Shown: positions 32,917 to 42,528 of the stretch, one piece after another | Position numbering within the stretch: the first letter of the stretch is position 1 | Layout: every line of letters begins with the position of its first letter | Assembly (NCBI GenBank): GCA_910574835.1 | Contig: CAJTDE010000003.1 | Span: forward strand, 1-64,000 | Source: Clostridia bacterium | GTDB taxonomy: Bacteria > Bacillota > Clostridia > Lachnospirales > Lachnospiraceae | Length of the DNA stretch: 64,000 bases | Direction of reading: 5' to 3' | The notes under the pieces: generated by a model | The model's database searches: none | What the model saw: only the letters and a program-made list of their open reading frames with translations | Told to the model about the DNA's origin: nothing | Program-made: the position numbers and the translations under genes

Positions 32917-34421
32917 TGGGTATCGAATTTATTTATCCTGAATTTGAAGTAATCAGAAATAAAAGCAGATGCATTTCCTGCCGTGTATGTGAGCGGCAAT
33001 GTGCGAATGAAGTCCACAGCTGCGATGAAAAACTCAAAATTATGAAGTGCGACGATTCAAAATGCGTAAACTGCCAGCGCTGCGTTTCTTTTTGTCCCAC
33101 AAAAGCCTTAAAGATTGTAAAAAGTGACTGCACCCTGCGCGAAAACGCTAATTGGCCAGCCCAGACAGTGAAAGAAATATACAAGCAGGCAAACAGCGGC
33201 GGTGTTCTTTTGTCCTCTATGGGGAATCCAAAACCGCTTCCCGTCTACTGGGACAAAATCCTGATCAATGCTTCACAGGTAACGAACCCGTCCATTGATC
33301 CGCTGCGGGAACCGATGGAAACCAGAGTTTTTCTCGGAAAAAAGCCGTCAAAAGTACAGCGCTCTAAAGAAGGAAAATTAAACTGTACACTGCCTCCGCA
33401 GCTGGAACTGTCTATGCCGGTTATGTTCTCTGCCATGAGCTACGGCTCTATCAGCTACAACGCCCACAAGTCCCTTGCGCTGGCAGCAGCAGAACTTGGA
33501 ATTTTGTATAACACCGGAGAAGGCGGTCTGCATGAAGATTTTTACTGCTATGGTGAAAATACTGTCGTGCAGGTAGCTTCCGGCCGTTTTGGTGTCCATG
33601 CGGATTATCTGCAAGCCGGCGCAGCGATTGAAATCAAAATAGGGCAAGGTGCAAAACCAGGGATCGGGGGACATCTTCCCGGTGAAAAGATCGTAGGAGA
33701 TATATCCCGCACCCGTATGATCCCGGAAGGATCTGACGCCATTTCTCCGGCGCCGCATCATGATATTTATTCCATCGAAGATTTGCGTCAGCTCGTCTTT
33801 TCTCTAAAAGAAGCTACGGAATATAAAAAACCCGTGATTGTAAAAGTTGCCGCCGTACATAACATTGCAGCAATCGCAAGCGGTATTGCCCGAAGCGGAG
33901 CCGATATCATTGCCATTGACGGGTTCCGCGGCGGCACCGGAGCTGCGCCCACCAGAATCAGAGACCATGTAGGCATCCCCATTGAGCTGGCGCTGGCAGC
34001 CGTTGATCAGAGGCTTCGGGATGAAGGTATCCGCAGCAATGTGTCTCTTGTAGTGGGCGGCAGTATCCGAAGCGCAGCAGATGTAATAAAGGCCATTGCG
34101 CTCGGTGCGGATGCCTGCTATGTGGCTACCGCCGCTCTGCTTGCTCTTGGCTGCCATCTGTGCCGCACCTGCCAAAGCGGTAAATGCAACTGGGGCATCG
34201 CAACCCAGCGTCCCGAGCTTGTGAAAAGGCTTAACCCTGCAATGGGCAGTGAACGCCTGATCCATCTGATGACCGCATGGAAACACGAAATAAAAGAATT
34301 TATGGGCGGTATGGGAATCAATTCCATTGAGGCTTTACGCGGAAACCGGCTGATGCTTCGCGGCATCGGCTTAACGGAAAAAGAGCTTGAGATACTTGGT
34401 ATCTCTCATGCCGGAGAATGA
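32916..34421 (+). CDS. Glutamate synthase, ferredoxin-FMN synthase component
   Basis: 501 residues. The N-terminal 2x[4Fe-4S] ferredoxin region has the clusters CISCRVCERQC and CVNCQRCVSFCP (about residues 18-65). The FMN-binding (beta/alpha)8 domain of GltB follows (PVMFSAMSYGSIS, EGGLHEDF, KIGQGAKPGIGGHLPG, DGFRGGTGAAPT). Near the C-terminus, CHLCRTCQSGKCNWGIATQ supplies the 3Fe-4S ligands. It converts 2-oxoglutarate plus ammonia to glutamate with reducing power from iron-sulphur carriers. No NAD(P)H beta subunit is encoded here. It overlaps the amidotransferase gene by one base. Split glutamate synthases of this kind are known from archaea and Clostridia. Confidence 0.93.
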   Translation: MGIEFIYPEFEVIRNKSRCISCRVCERQCANEVHSCDEKLKIMKCDDSKCVNCQRCVSFCPTKALKIVKSDCTLRENANWPAQTVKEIYKQANSGGVLLSSMGNPKPLPVYWDKILINASQVTNPSIDPLREPMETRVFLGKKPSKVQRSKEGKLNCTLPPQLELSMPVMFSAMSYGSISYNAHKSLALAAAELGILYNTGEGGLHEDFYCYGENTVVQVASGRFGVHADYLQAGAAIEIKIGQGAKPGIGGHLPGEKIVGDISRTRMIPEGSDAISPAPHHDIYSIEDLRQLVFSLKEATEYKKPVIVKVAAVHNIAAIASGIARSGADIIAIDGFRGGTGAAPTRIRDHVGIPIELALAAVDQRLRDEGIRSNVSLVVGGSIRSAADVIKAIALGADACYVATAALLALGCHLCRTCQSGKCNWGIATQRPELVKRLNPAMGSERLIHLMTAWKHEIKEFMGGMGINSIEALRGNRLMLRGIGLTEKELEILGISHAGE

Positions 34422-34495
34422 CAGGAAAAAACGGCTGCTTCTGCCGCATATTTTCGGCAGATAGATAAACAAATTTGGGGGAGGTATGGTACAAT

Positions 34496-35218
34496 ATGCA
34501 AATTATTGATGCCGCAGATTTAGATTACAGAGCTGTAAACGAAGCGCTGCGCGAAGCAGAAAGCGATTTCATCATCGAAGGCTGCTGCGGTCAGCGGTTT
34601 ATTGCCGCCGGTATATCCGGCAAGAATCTTACAATTAACGGGATACCGGGCAATGCACTGGGCGCATACTTAAACAATGCCAATATTACGGTAAATGCCA
34701 ATGCACAGGACGCTGTGGGCGATACTATGAATGAAGGAAAGATTCTGATTCATGGCAATATCGGCGACGCCGCCGGTTATGCCATGCGCGGCGGCAAGAT
34801 CTATGTGCAAGGCAGCGCCGGATACCGGGCCGGAATCCATATGAAGGCTTACAAAGAAAAAATTCCCGTTATGATCATCGGCGGATGTGCCGGAAGCTTC
34901 CTTGGAGAATATCAGGCAGGAGGCGTGATCATCGTCCTGGGGCTTCATAAAGACGGCAGACGCATTGTAGGCAATTTCCCCTGTACCGGAATGCATGGAG
35001 GTAAAATGTTCCTGCGGGGCAGCTGCGAGGATATTCATTTCCCAAAACAAGTTACCGCAAAATGCGCAGCCGCAGACGAGTTAGAGGAAATCCGGGAGTA
35101 TCTGTCGGAATACTGCTTGGACTTCGGTTATTCTATGGATGAACTTTTGTCCGAACCTTTTACAATCATCACGCCGGACAGTAAAAATCCGTACAAACAG
35201 ATGTATGTGGCAAATTAA
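34496..35218 (+). CDS. Glutamate synthase, GXGXG structural component
   Basis: 240 residues; the ATG at 34496 is used because GGGGGAGGT lies upstream, although the spacing (about 13) is long. The protein is the right-handed beta-helix (GXGXG) domain from the C-terminus of GltB, with repeated glycine-rich turns (GNALGAYLNNANITVNANAQ; AVGDTMNEGKILIHGNIGD; GYAMRGGKIYVQGSAGYRAG). In fused GltB this domain is structural and positions the amidotransferase and synthase parts around the ammonia tunnel. It completes the three-gene operon and is followed by a strong terminator. Confidence 0.92.
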   Translation: MQIIDAADLDYRAVNEALREAESDFIIEGCCGQRFIAAGISGKNLTINGIPGNALGAYLNNANITVNANAQDAVGDTMNEGKILIHGNIGDAAGYAMRGGKIYVQGSAGYRAGIHMKAYKEKIPVMIIGGCAGSFLGEYQAGGVIIVLGLHKDGRRIVGNFPCTGMHGGKMFLRGSCEDIHFPKQVTAKCAAADELEEIREYLSEYCLDFGYSMDELLSEPFTIITPDSKNPYKQMYVAN

Positions 35219-35223
35219 AAAAA

Positions 35224-35255
35224 GCAGGCAGGCCCAACTTCTGCCTGCCCTTTTA
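35224..35255 (+). terminator. Terminator of the glutamate synthase operon
   Basis: GCAGGCAG (35224-35231) pairs with CTGCCTGC (35241-35248), followed by CCTTTTATT. Confidence 0.85.
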
Positions 35256-35293
35256 TTATACTTTTGTACTGCTTTGTCAGTGATATTCAGCTC

Positions 35294-35668
35294 TTAAACG
35301 CTTTTCACCCCAATAGCCTCTATCTCACAGAGAACTCCCTTGGGCAATTCCTTTACCGCCACACAGCTTCTTGCCGGTTTTGATACGAAGAACTCCTCAT
35401 ACACCTGATTAAAAGCTGCGAAATCCGCCATGTCTGCCAAAAAGCATGTGGTCTTAATCACCTGCTCATAACCGATTCCTGCCGCCTTCAGAATCTCTCC
35501 TACATTCACACAGCTCTGACGGGCCTGGGCCTCAATCCCCTCCGGAATCCCGCCTGTCTCCGGATTCACCGGTATCTGACCGGAAGAAAATACAAATCCG
35601 TTTACCTCCATTCCCTGAGAATAGGGGCCGATGGCCGCCGGGGCCTTTGTTGTCGTTATCACTTTCAT
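35294..35668 (-). CDS. ridA: RidA family reactive-intermediate deaminase
   Basis: 124 residues, the standard length, with the family pattern IGPYSQGMEVNGFVFSSGQIP, IKTTCFLADMADFAAFN, and PARSCVAVKELPKGVLCEIEAIG. The latter holds the arginine (PARS) and glutamate of the active site. RidA trimers hydrolyse reactive enamines and imines released by PLP enzymes such as threonine dehydratase. The ATG at 35668 follows TAGGAGG, which lies just past a REP-like repeat. It is convergent with the glutamate synthase operon. Confidence 0.95.
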   Translation of the reverse strand: MKVITTTKAPAAIGPYSQGMEVNGFVFSSGQIPVNPETGGIPEGIEAQARQSCVNVGEILKAAGIGYEQVIKTTCFLADMADFAAFNQVYEEFFVSKPARSCVAVKELPKGVLCEIEAIGVKSV

Positions 35669-35687
35669 CTCAATCCTCCTATTTTAA

Positions 35688-35719
35688 ATTCGCTGCGCGA
35701 CAGCACTAAAGGATAAAGC
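35688..35719 (-). repeat. 33-bp REP-like repeat, copy 2
   Basis: TTCGCTGCGCGACAGCAC followed by TAAAGGATAAAGC. It ends right next to the ribosome site of ridA. Confidence 0.7.
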
Positions 35720-35831
35720 CGGCAGAAATTATTTTTCAAAAGCATTTGACATTTCTTAGCCGGACTATTTGTAACCTCTGCCTGGCAGCACTAAATAATT
35801 CTTTGTAGTAAATATTTCCAAACATTCGTCT

Positions 35832-38456
35832 CTACTGAGGCGGCACAATCTCACCTTCCGGCGTTCCCGGCTGGCCCTCCGGAGGCACCTCGCCCTCCGG
35901 CTGTACCATGCCCTCCTGCGGAGGCATAGTTCCATCACCTGAGTTTGGCTGTACAATTCCTCCGATTAAATTACCCAAATGAAGAGGACAAGGCATTGCC
36001 GTAAGCGGAGAACCTGATACATCATTATTCTCCGGCACCAATGTAATAATCCTGAACTCATGAAGGGGACAGGCATCTGTTGCCAGACCGCCGCTCTCTA
36101 CACAGGCTTCCCCTGTCACATGTACATTGCAGTATTCCGTAGGCTCCGTACCCACGGCAAAATATTCCGATCTCACCATACCGTCACAAATACCGGGAAT
36201 CGGAAGCTTTCCTGACGCCGAACAGACAGCCGCACTCCTGACACTGTCTGGCTTCGGAAAATCCTTATTCTCCAAATTTTCATGAATCCGAGACATCACA
36301 TTTTTCCAAATCACCTTATGATAACTCGTCTCACCTTTGCCCAGTTTGTGATTATTATCAAAGCCTGCCCAGATTCCTGCCGTATAATAAGGAGTATAGC
36401 CTACAAACCACACGTCATTATTCTTTGACGTTGTACCGGTCTTTCCTGCAATGGTCATTCCTGAAAATCTTACCGCGCCGCCGGTACCCTGATTCACTAC
36501 ATCCTTCATAGCGCTTGTAAGCAGCCAGGCTGTGCTGTCCTTCAACACGGTTCTTGTATAGGATACGGTATTGTCAATCAGCACATTCTTATCATGGTCC
36601 AAAATTCTTGTATAAAATACGGGCTTTGTATACACGCCTCCGTTGGCGATAGTTGCATATGCTCCTGTCAGTTCCAGGTTTGTTACGCCATGCGTGATTC
36701 CTCCCAGTGCAAGAGATTGTACATAGTCGTTATTTTTATTCACAGTCTCCTTTTGCAGTGTCGTGATTCCCATATTCTCCAGGTACGTAATTCCCAAAGC
36801 CGGCGTGATATCTGTCAATGTTTTTACGGCCACAATATTCATAGACTGCTCAATACCTTTTCGCAAAGCAGTCCAGCCCCGGTACGCTTCTCCGTTCCAG
36901 TTACGGACAGGTCGTCCATCCTGGTAATTGTAAGGCGCATCGAACTGCGTTGTTGCAAGCGTCATTCCGGCCGAATCCAATGCCGGCGCATACGTAGACA
37001 CCGGCTTAAAGGTAGAACCCGGCTGCCGAACCGTATCTACGGCACGGTTCAAGGTCAGATTAGCGGTTTTCTCACCTCTGCCTCCGACGATTCCCTTTAC
37101 ATATCCGGTATACTGATCCATTACTACCATAGATATCTGGGGCTGTATCGTCATCTCGGCACGCTCATACACCGTATCCCCTTCTTCTACCAGCGACGCC
37201 TTGTAAGCATCAATATGAGCCTGCGCATCCTCTTTTGTATCAAAAAGCAGTTCAAAGCCGGAATATTCATTTTCCTTAAAATATTCCTCCATCATTTCCT
37301 TGCTGTAGTTTTCCTGTTCTCCGTCCGGCTTTACAACCGTCAGAGCATAGTCCAGCCCAATCCGAACATTCGGCGGATAATTTTCTTCATTGCCCATCTC
37401 CTCGTCCATAATGGACTGAATCGTCGGGTCCTGAGCCGTCTCGATGGTTAAACCGCCCATATACACCAAGTTGTACGCCTGTTGGGAGGTATATCCCTTC
37501 ACCTCCTGCAAATCATTGATCACCTGCTCAATGGCTGCGTCAACATAGTAGGAAAACACTTCTGCCGAACTCTTCACCTGATTGGTTGTTTGAATACGTG
37601 CATAAACGTCATCCGCCATCGCTTCTTCATATTCACTCTCGGAAATGTATTCCTGATCCAGCATATATTGAAGCACGAGATCCCGGCGCCCTTTGTTCTT
37701 TTCCTGGTTGCTGATGGGATTATAACCTGTAGGACTCTTAGTAGTACCTGCAATTACGGCTGCCTCGGAAATTGTCAAATCCTTTACATCCTTGTTAAAA
37801 TAGCGATTTGCCGCCGCCTGAATCCCCAGAGCATTCTGTCCCAGATTGATGGTATTAAGATATGCCTCCAGAATCTCGTCCTTCGTCATATTCTTTTCCA
37901 GCTCAATTGCCAAATACTGCTCCTGAAGCTTTCGCTCTACCTTCTCAGCCAGTGTACTCTCACTCATAAAATCAAATACACTGTTCTTCAAAAGCTGCTG
38001 TGTAATCGTACTGGCTCCCTCAGTCTTCTTAAAACCGCTTGCCACTCCGCGGACGCCCGCACGAATCATTCCCTTTAAATCAATTCCATTGTGCTCGTAA
38101 AATCGCTCGTCCTCAATTGCCACAAAAGCATCCAGCACATGCCGGGGTATGTCCTCGATATCTACCCAGATACGATTGGAACCGGCCGCAACCAATTCTG
38201 CCATCTGATTGCCTTCCGCATCCACCATAACCGACTTGTATCCTCGGGGAATTACACTGTCGCTGTCAATATCGGGGGCATTGTCAATGACCCCTTTTAC
38301 TACGCCGATTCCCGCGCACATTCCTGCAACTCCTATGGCAAGCAGGCATATGAGAAACGCTTTTATAAATATAACACTTGCTTTCTTACCGACTTTTGCA
38401 GTTTTGGAGTTCATAGACTTCTGTTTTTTTGAAGTCCCCTTTTTTCCATAATTCAT
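35832..38456 (-). CDS. Class A penicillin-binding protein (PBP1a-like)
   Basis: 874 residues from the ATG at 38456 (GAGG upstream). A basic cytoplasmic tail (1-27) and one membrane helix (about 28-50) lead to a GT51 glycosyltransferase (AIEDERFYEHNGID, EGASTITQQLLKN). The transpeptidase has the SxxK motif in QPGSTFKPVS, SMN in EQSMNIVAVK and KTG in AGKTGTTSK. After about residue 740 there is a cysteine-containing region and a Pro/Gly/Glu-rich tail (PEGEVPPEGQPGTPEGEIVP). It polymerises and cross-links peptidoglycan outside the membrane. Probably monocistronic. Confidence 0.96.
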   Translation of the reverse strand: MNYGKKGTSKKQKSMNSKTAKVGKKASVIFIKAFLICLLAIGVAGMCAGIGVVKGVIDNAPDIDSDSVIPRGYKSVMVDAEGNQMAELVAAGSNRIWVDIEDIPRHVLDAFVAIEDERFYEHNGIDLKGMIRAGVRGVASGFKKTEGASTITQQLLKNSVFDFMSESTLAEKVERKLQEQYLAIELEKNMTKDEILEAYLNTINLGQNALGIQAAANRYFNKDVKDLTISEAAVIAGTTKSPTGYNPISNQEKNKGRRDLVLQYMLDQEYISESEYEEAMADDVYARIQTTNQVKSSAEVFSYYVDAAIEQVINDLQEVKGYTSQQAYNLVYMGGLTIETAQDPTIQSIMDEEMGNEENYPPNVRIGLDYALTVVKPDGEQENYSKEMMEEYFKENEYSGFELLFDTKEDAQAHIDAYKASLVEEGDTVYERAEMTIQPQISMVVMDQYTGYVKGIVGGRGEKTANLTLNRAVDTVRQPGSTFKPVSTYAPALDSAGMTLATTQFDAPYNYQDGRPVRNWNGEAYRGWTALRKGIEQSMNIVAVKTLTDITPALGITYLENMGITTLQKETVNKNNDYVQSLALGGITHGVTNLELTGAYATIANGGVYTKPVFYTRILDHDKNVLIDNTVSYTRTVLKDSTAWLLTSAMKDVVNQGTGGAVRFSGMTIAGKTGTTSKNNDVWFVGYTPYYTAGIWAGFDNNHKLGKGETSYHKVIWKNVMSRIHENLENKDFPKPDSVRSAAVCSASGKLPIPGICDGMVRSEYFAVGTEPTEYCNVHVTGEACVESGGLATDACPLHEFRIITLVPENNDVSGSPLTAMPCPLHLGNLIGGIVQPNSGDGTMPPQEGMVQPEGEVPPEGQPGTPEGEIVPPQ

Positions 38457-38702
38457 GCCTTTGCCTCCTCTACATTCAGTTATTATAACAAATATTTCTA
38501 TGGGAATAAAGCATAAAATAAAAATTCACATTTTCTTGCGTTTTTTATAAGGTTTCTTTATAATATTCCTTAATATGATCATTCAAATATTTATTGTAAC
38601 TTTTTAATTCTATGACAGCTTTCGACAGGCTTTTCGGCTTGTCTCAAGTATAATACTCTTCAAAGCCGCCCTTTTGGGTATGGATTTAAAAAGGAGAGTA
38701 TC

Positions 38703-39011
38703 ATGCAAAAGGAATTTTTAATCGAAACCCGTGCTGTCGCAGATGAAAAAGGAAACCTGCTGAACCTGAAATATTATCTAATCGAGGAAGAACAGCCTCT
38801 GTCCGTCGCTCCTCTTTACCGCATTTGTATCAAAAAATCAATGGCGGAGAAGCCCGGTGTGGAGGAAACCGAAAGCACGCCTCCTGTTTCTCATTCGGAG
38901 ATGTTTGCCAGGCAAATGCTTCGGCGTCTTATTACAAATGCGGTTACGCCTGTCTGTCTGCTGGAAATTGTTGATGATATGATGACCGGGGAGGGCGGAC
39001 AGGCTTCCTAG
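38703..39011 (+). CDS. DUF6514 family protein
   Basis: 102 residues from the ATG at 38703 behind AAAGGAGAG. The first half is beta-rich (EFLIETRAVADEKGNLLNLK; YRICIKKS). The second half is helical and ends in an amphipathic segment (FARQMLRRLITNAVTPVCLLEIVDDMM). Small proteins of this family are common in Lachnospiraceae, often near cell-envelope or housekeeping genes, with no known function. It is followed after 16 bases by yigZ, so the two are likely cotranscribed. It diverges from the penicillin-binding protein gene. Confidence 0.7.
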   Translation: MQKEFLIETRAVADEKGNLLNLKYYLIEEEQPLSVAPLYRICIKKSMAEKPGVEETESTPPVSHSEMFARQMLRRLITNAVTPVCLLEIVDDMMTGEGGQAS

Positions 39012-39027
39012 AAGAAAGGAACTTGTT

Positions 39028-39696
39028 ATGCCCGAATCCTATAAGTTTACATACATAGGCGGCTCCGGTGAGATTATTGAAAAAAAATCGCGCTTTATCG
39101 CCACCGTACATCCGGTGAAAACCGAGGAAGAAGCTTTAAGCTTTATCGACGGCATCCGCAGACAATATTGGGATGCCTCTCACAATTGCACTGCCTTTAC
39201 CATCGGCAAAAACCATCAGCTTACCAGATGCAGCGATGATCGCGAGCCTTCCGGAACAGCCGGCAGACCCATGCTTGATGTCCTTCTGGGTGAAGATCTC
39301 CACGATACTGCCGTAGTTGTTACGCGATACTTTGGGGGAACCTTGCTGGGCACAGGCGGTTTGGTGCGCGCTTACACTGCCGCTGTTCGAGAAGGGCTTA
39401 AAAAGGCTGTGATTCTGGAAAAGCGCCCAGGTGTTCGTCTGTCCATTCACACAGATTACAACGGCGTCGGAAAGATTCAATATATCTTGAACCAATCACA
39501 AATTCCCATCCTGCGCTCCGAATATACGGATTCTGTTTTCTTGGAAGCGCTTGCACCTGTCTCTCTTCTGACTTCCACTATTGCCGCTATCACGGAGGGA
39601 ACCAGCGGACAAGCTCTATTGTCACCGGGAGATCATTGTCAGTATGCGCTTCCGGATGGCGAAATCCTTTTGTTTGAGGAGGAAGGCCAAGAATAA
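39028..39696 (+). CDS. yigZ: YigZ/IMPACT family protein
   Basis: 222 residues from the ATG at 39028 behind AAAGGAAC. The N-terminal UPF0029/IMPACT domain has the family signatures KKSRFIATVHPVKTEEEA, DASHNCTAF, DDREPSGTAGRPMLD and VVVTRYFGGTLLGTGGLVRAY. A C-terminal DUF1949 domain follows (about residues 135-200). The eukaryotic relative IMPACT affects translation control; the bacterial role is unclear. It is probably cotranscribed with the DUF6514 gene and ends at a very strong terminator. Confidence 0.93.
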   Translation: MPESYKFTYIGGSGEIIEKKSRFIATVHPVKTEEEALSFIDGIRRQYWDASHNCTAFTIGKNHQLTRCSDDREPSGTAGRPMLDVLLGEDLHDTAVVVTRYFGGTLLGTGGLVRAYTAAVREGLKKAVILEKRPGVRLSIHTDYNGVGKIQYILNQSQIPILRSEYTDSVFLEALAPVSLLTSTIAAITEGTSGQALLSPGDHCQYALPDGEILLFEEEGQE

Positions 39697-39698
39697 AA

Positions 39699-39763
39699 GG
39701 TGCCGTAAAATCCGGATACCCCGCAGAATCTGCGGGGTATCCGAATTTTACGGCGCCCTTTTT
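39699..39763. terminator. Strong bidirectional terminator
   Basis: A near-perfect 29-bp stem (GGTGCCGTAAAAT ... ATTTTACGGCGCC outer, CGGATACCCCGCAG/CTGCGGGGTATCCG inner) ends in TTTTT. It separates the convergent yigZ and ulaF genes. Confidence 0.92.
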
Positions 39764-39778
39764 AATGAGCAATTTCAA

Positions 39779-40474
39779 TTATTTTTTAATCTGCCCGTAA
39801 TAAGCATTCTCTCCATGCTTCCGAAGGAAATGCTTATCCTGAATTACCTGCGGCGCCGGAGACACACCCGGCATCAAAAGCTCTGTGCGGCAGGCCATCT
39901 TCGCCACTTCCTCGAGAACAACTGCATTGTGAACCGCATTGTCCGCATCCGTTCCCCAGGTAAAGGGACCGTGGTTGGTACAAAGCACCCCGGGGATATG
40001 CATGGGGTTCTTCCCCTCAAAAGTCTCTATGATCACAAGGCCCGTATTTTTCTCATACTCACCGTTGATCTCCTCCGCCGTCAGGCTGCGTGCGCAGGGA
40101 ATCTCTCCGTAAAAATAATCGGCATGGGTAGTTCCGTAGCATGGAATACTTCGTCCGGCCTGTGCCCAGGAGGTTGCCCAAGGAGAATGTGTATGCACAA
40201 TGCCTCCCACCTCTTTAAAGGCTTTATAAAGCTCCAGATGGGTCGGCGTATCCGAGGAAGGATTGTAGTCGCCCTCCACCTTGCGGCCGTCAAGGTCCAT
40301 AACTACCATATCCTCCGGCTTCAGCTCATCGTAATCTACTCCGCTGGGCTTGATTACGAACAATCCGCTTGCCCGATCAATTCCGCTGACATTTCCCCAG
40401 GTGTAGGTAATCAGTCCTCTTCTCGGAAGCTCCATATTTGCTTCATAAACCTGCTTTTTCAATGCCTCTAACAT
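39779..40474 (-). CDS. ulaF: L-ribulose-5-phosphate 4-epimerase (UlaF/AraD family)
   Basis: 231 residues, the family's usual length. The class II aldolase/epimerase fold has the zinc-binding [18 protein letters not shown] histidines, the N-terminal [19 protein letters not shown] phosphate site, and the later [20 protein letters not shown] loop. It converts L-ribulose 5-phosphate to D-xylulose 5-phosphate. UlaF and AraD cannot be told apart by sequence alone; placement directly after ulaE in an ascorbate gene set favours UlaF. It is the last gene of the leftward ula set. Confidence 0.88.
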   Translation of the reverse strand: MLEALKKQVYEANMELPRRGLITYTWGNVSGIDRASGLFVIKPSGVDYDELKPEDMVVMDLDGRKVEGDYNPSSDTPTHLELYKAFKEVGGIVHTHSPWATSWAQAGRSIPCYGTTHADYFYGEIPCARSLTAEEINGEYEKNTGLVIIETFEGKNPMHIPGVLCTNHGPFTWGTDADNAVHNAVVLEEVAKMACRTELLMPGVSPAPQVIQDKHFLRKHGENAYYGQIKK

Positions 40475-40533
40475 TTTCTTTCTCCTTCCTTGATTTAAAA
40501 TATATCTGGCGGCAAACCGCTTTCAGACATCTC

Positions 40534-41379
40534 TTAATTCTCTTTTTGATCCAACAAGGTCCTCATGGACTTATTGGCAAAAGCCAAATCCTCTTTCCAA
40601 TTTTCGCTGCCCAGATACCAGAACTCGGTCACAAATTTGCGCACGCCCATCGACCAGGCCGTGTCAATCATCGCAGGAAAGTCCACCTGTCCGTCTCCAT
40701 ACATCATATCCCGGAACTTCCCGGGTTCCGTCTCTTTTAAGTGCATGGAGGTAATGCGTCCGTTGCAGCTTTTCAAATCCTCCAGGACATCCGTACCATA
40801 GGTGATAGCGGCATTATTGATATTGCCGCAGTCAGGATAGACATTCAGGTAAGTGGAATTGATCTTTTCCACATATTTCATAGACTTTCCGCAGGTATTC
40901 ATAAATTCTGTCTCCATTGTTTCAAAGCCCATAAGAGCACCTGCTCTGGCTGCCATCAAAGTGCATTTTCTTAAGTTTTCCCCAAACCGGGCGACTGTCT
41001 CGGGAGTAGACGGATCGTAATACACATCATAGCCTGCAAGCTGAATAATACGCACGCCCAAATCATCCGCAAGCTGAATCGCCTTTTCCATAATCTCCAT
41101 GCCTCTTTTGCAGATATCCGGATCACTGCTCCCGATTGGATACTTCCGATGACCGGAAAGACACATGGTACGGACAGGAATCCCCACCTCATACATGGTT
41201 TTCACAAGCTCCAGCCGTTCCTCCTTCGTCCACTCCAGGCGTGCAAGCTTCTCGTCCGTCTCGTCAATGCTAATCTCTACGAAGTCATAGCCTGCTTCCC
41301 TGGCTGCCTCAAGCTTTTCCTTCCAGGTCAATTCCTTCGGCATAGCCTTCTCATACAATCCGATAGTATAAGCCTTCAT
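40534..41379 (-). CDS. ulaE: L-xylulose-5-phosphate 3-epimerase (UlaE)
   Basis: 281 residues from the ATG at 41379, with GGAGGAAAAG just upstream; an upstream TTG is rejected. The sequence is a xylose-isomerase-like TIM barrel of the UlaE/SgbU type (YTIGLYEKAMPKELTWKEKL, VEISIDETDEKLARLEW, RTMCLSGHRKYPIGS, YPDCGNINNA, SMHLKETEPGKFRDMMYG). It converts L-xylulose 5-phosphate to L-ribulose 5-phosphate, the substrate of UlaF. It lies between the beta-propeller gene and ulaF. Confidence 0.93.
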   Translation of the reverse strand: MKAYTIGLYEKAMPKELTWKEKLEAAREAGYDFVEISIDETDEKLARLEWTKEERLELVKTMYEVGIPVRTMCLSGHRKYPIGSSDPDICKRGMEIMEKAIQLADDLGVRIIQLAGYDVYYDPSTPETVARFGENLRKCTLMAARAGALMGFETMETEFMNTCGKSMKYVEKINSTYLNVYPDCGNINNAAITYGTDVLEDLKSCNGRITSMHLKETEPGKFRDMMYGDGQVDFPAMIDTAWSMGVRKFVTEFWYLGSENWKEDLAFANKSMRTLLDQKEN

Positions 41380-41403
41380 CTTTTCCTCCAAACATTCTTC
41401 CTT

Positions 41404-42450
41404 TTACAGACCTTCGATCTCATAGAAAGCAATCTCATCAATCTCCCGGTTTGTAGACACAAGTCCCATCTTGCCAGCCTTTGCATAGCAGCGTACATTG
41501 GCCGGTCCTACGTCCTCGTCCAGTACCTCCATCACATAATCACTTCCATCGTACCTGCAGGCCAAAAGATTTCGCTGTCCTTTTCTGTGGCCGATTACGG
41601 CAACGCCCTTTCCTTCAATCTCCGTACCCCAGATACCATGCGCAAATTCATACTTCTCATCAAAGGTTTTTATGCAGGTATAAGCACCGTCTGCCTTCTT
41701 ATAAATCTTGACGGTATCTCCGTGGAAAGGCGTCATCACAAGCATCTCCTTCTCGCCGTCTCCGTCAAAATCCACAAAAATCATATCACTGGCCGCATCC
41801 CCTGTCAATGTCTCCACGCTCCATTCGCCGCCGCGCCCAGCCGGTGGAACTACTTTGAAGATTCCGTTATCTGCCGCCACGGCAGCCCACACGCCGTCTG
41901 CCTCTTCCACCCGGCAATATCCGTGATTTTTCAGAAGGCCCTCCTTTAAAACCGTTATGGGAAGCTGGTTGTCTTCATTCACTGCGCTCAAATCCTCCGG
42001 AAGCTCGCATACCCAGATCTTTCCCGGGCTGCTCCAATCCTCCTTGTATTCATGGCCGGACTTTAAGGCGCAGGCAATCAAATAGTTTACTCCGCCGCTT
42101 GTAAGAATGTCAAAGCGGTGTACAAAGGGCAGATCCACCAATGTCTTAATCTCCCAGTTATCCTTTCCCTTTGGCGCGGCAAGGATAATTTTTGCTTCTT
42201 TGGAGTCATTGGGGGAGTAGAATTTGTGGGTTGCAAGAAATTCTCCATTGCTTCCCGGAAGCTGAACCATCGTCATCGTTCCGCCCGGCCCTTCCCATAC
42301 CGTCTCCTCCAAATTGCCGTCTAAGTCAAACAAAAGACACTTGTTCACCTTTTCCGCCGCAACTAACATATGCTCCTTCCCGTTGTAGGTCAAGGGGCAG
42401 ATAGAATAGCACTTTTCCAGTTCATGTGTTTTTATTTTATGAATCTTCAT
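41404..42450 (-). CDS. Beta-propeller (FG-GAP/VCBS-like) cytoplasmic protein in the ula set
   Basis: 348 residues; the ATG at 42450 (MKIHKIKTHELEKC) has AGGAG eight bases upstream, while a nearer ATG is too close. Repeated blade-like segments include one with a calcium-style loop (FVDFDGDGEKEMLVMTPF) and others with KVNKCLLFDLDGNLEETVW and DNGIFKVVPPAGRGG. There is no signal peptide or membrane helix, so it is presumably intracellular. It sits where ulaD would be expected, between the DeoR regulator and ulaE. It shares no sequence pattern with the ulaD decarboxylase fold. Possible roles are sugar-phosphate lactone chemistry or sensing; neither can be shown here. Confidence 0.65.
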   Translation of the reverse strand: MKIHKIKTHELEKCYSICPLTYNGKEHMLVAAEKVNKCLLFDLDGNLEETVWEGPGGTMTMVQLPGSNGEFLATHKFYSPNDSKEAKIILAAPKGKDNWEIKTLVDLPFVHRFDILTSGGVNYLIACALKSGHEYKEDWSSPGKIWVCELPEDLSAVNEDNQLPITVLKEGLLKNHGYCRVEEADGVWAAVAADNGIFKVVPPAGRGGEWSVETLTGDAASDMIFVDFDGDGEKEMLVMTPFHGDTVKIYKKADGAYTCIKTFDEKYEFAHGIWGTEIEGKGVAVIGHRKGQRNLLACRYDGSDYVMEVLDEDVGPANVRCYAKAGKMGLVSTNREIDEIAFYEIEGL

Positions 42451-42528
42451 TTCCATACTCCTTTTTGATTGCAGCCTTGCAATATCCTTATCCAAGCGCA
42501 GTTAGCCGATATTGCTGTTGTTATCTGC

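Noticed and set aside
41404-42450. Assignment of the propeller gene as UlaD
   Set aside because: UlaD is a roughly 215-residue TIM-barrel decarboxylase; this protein is 348 residues with propeller-type repeats.
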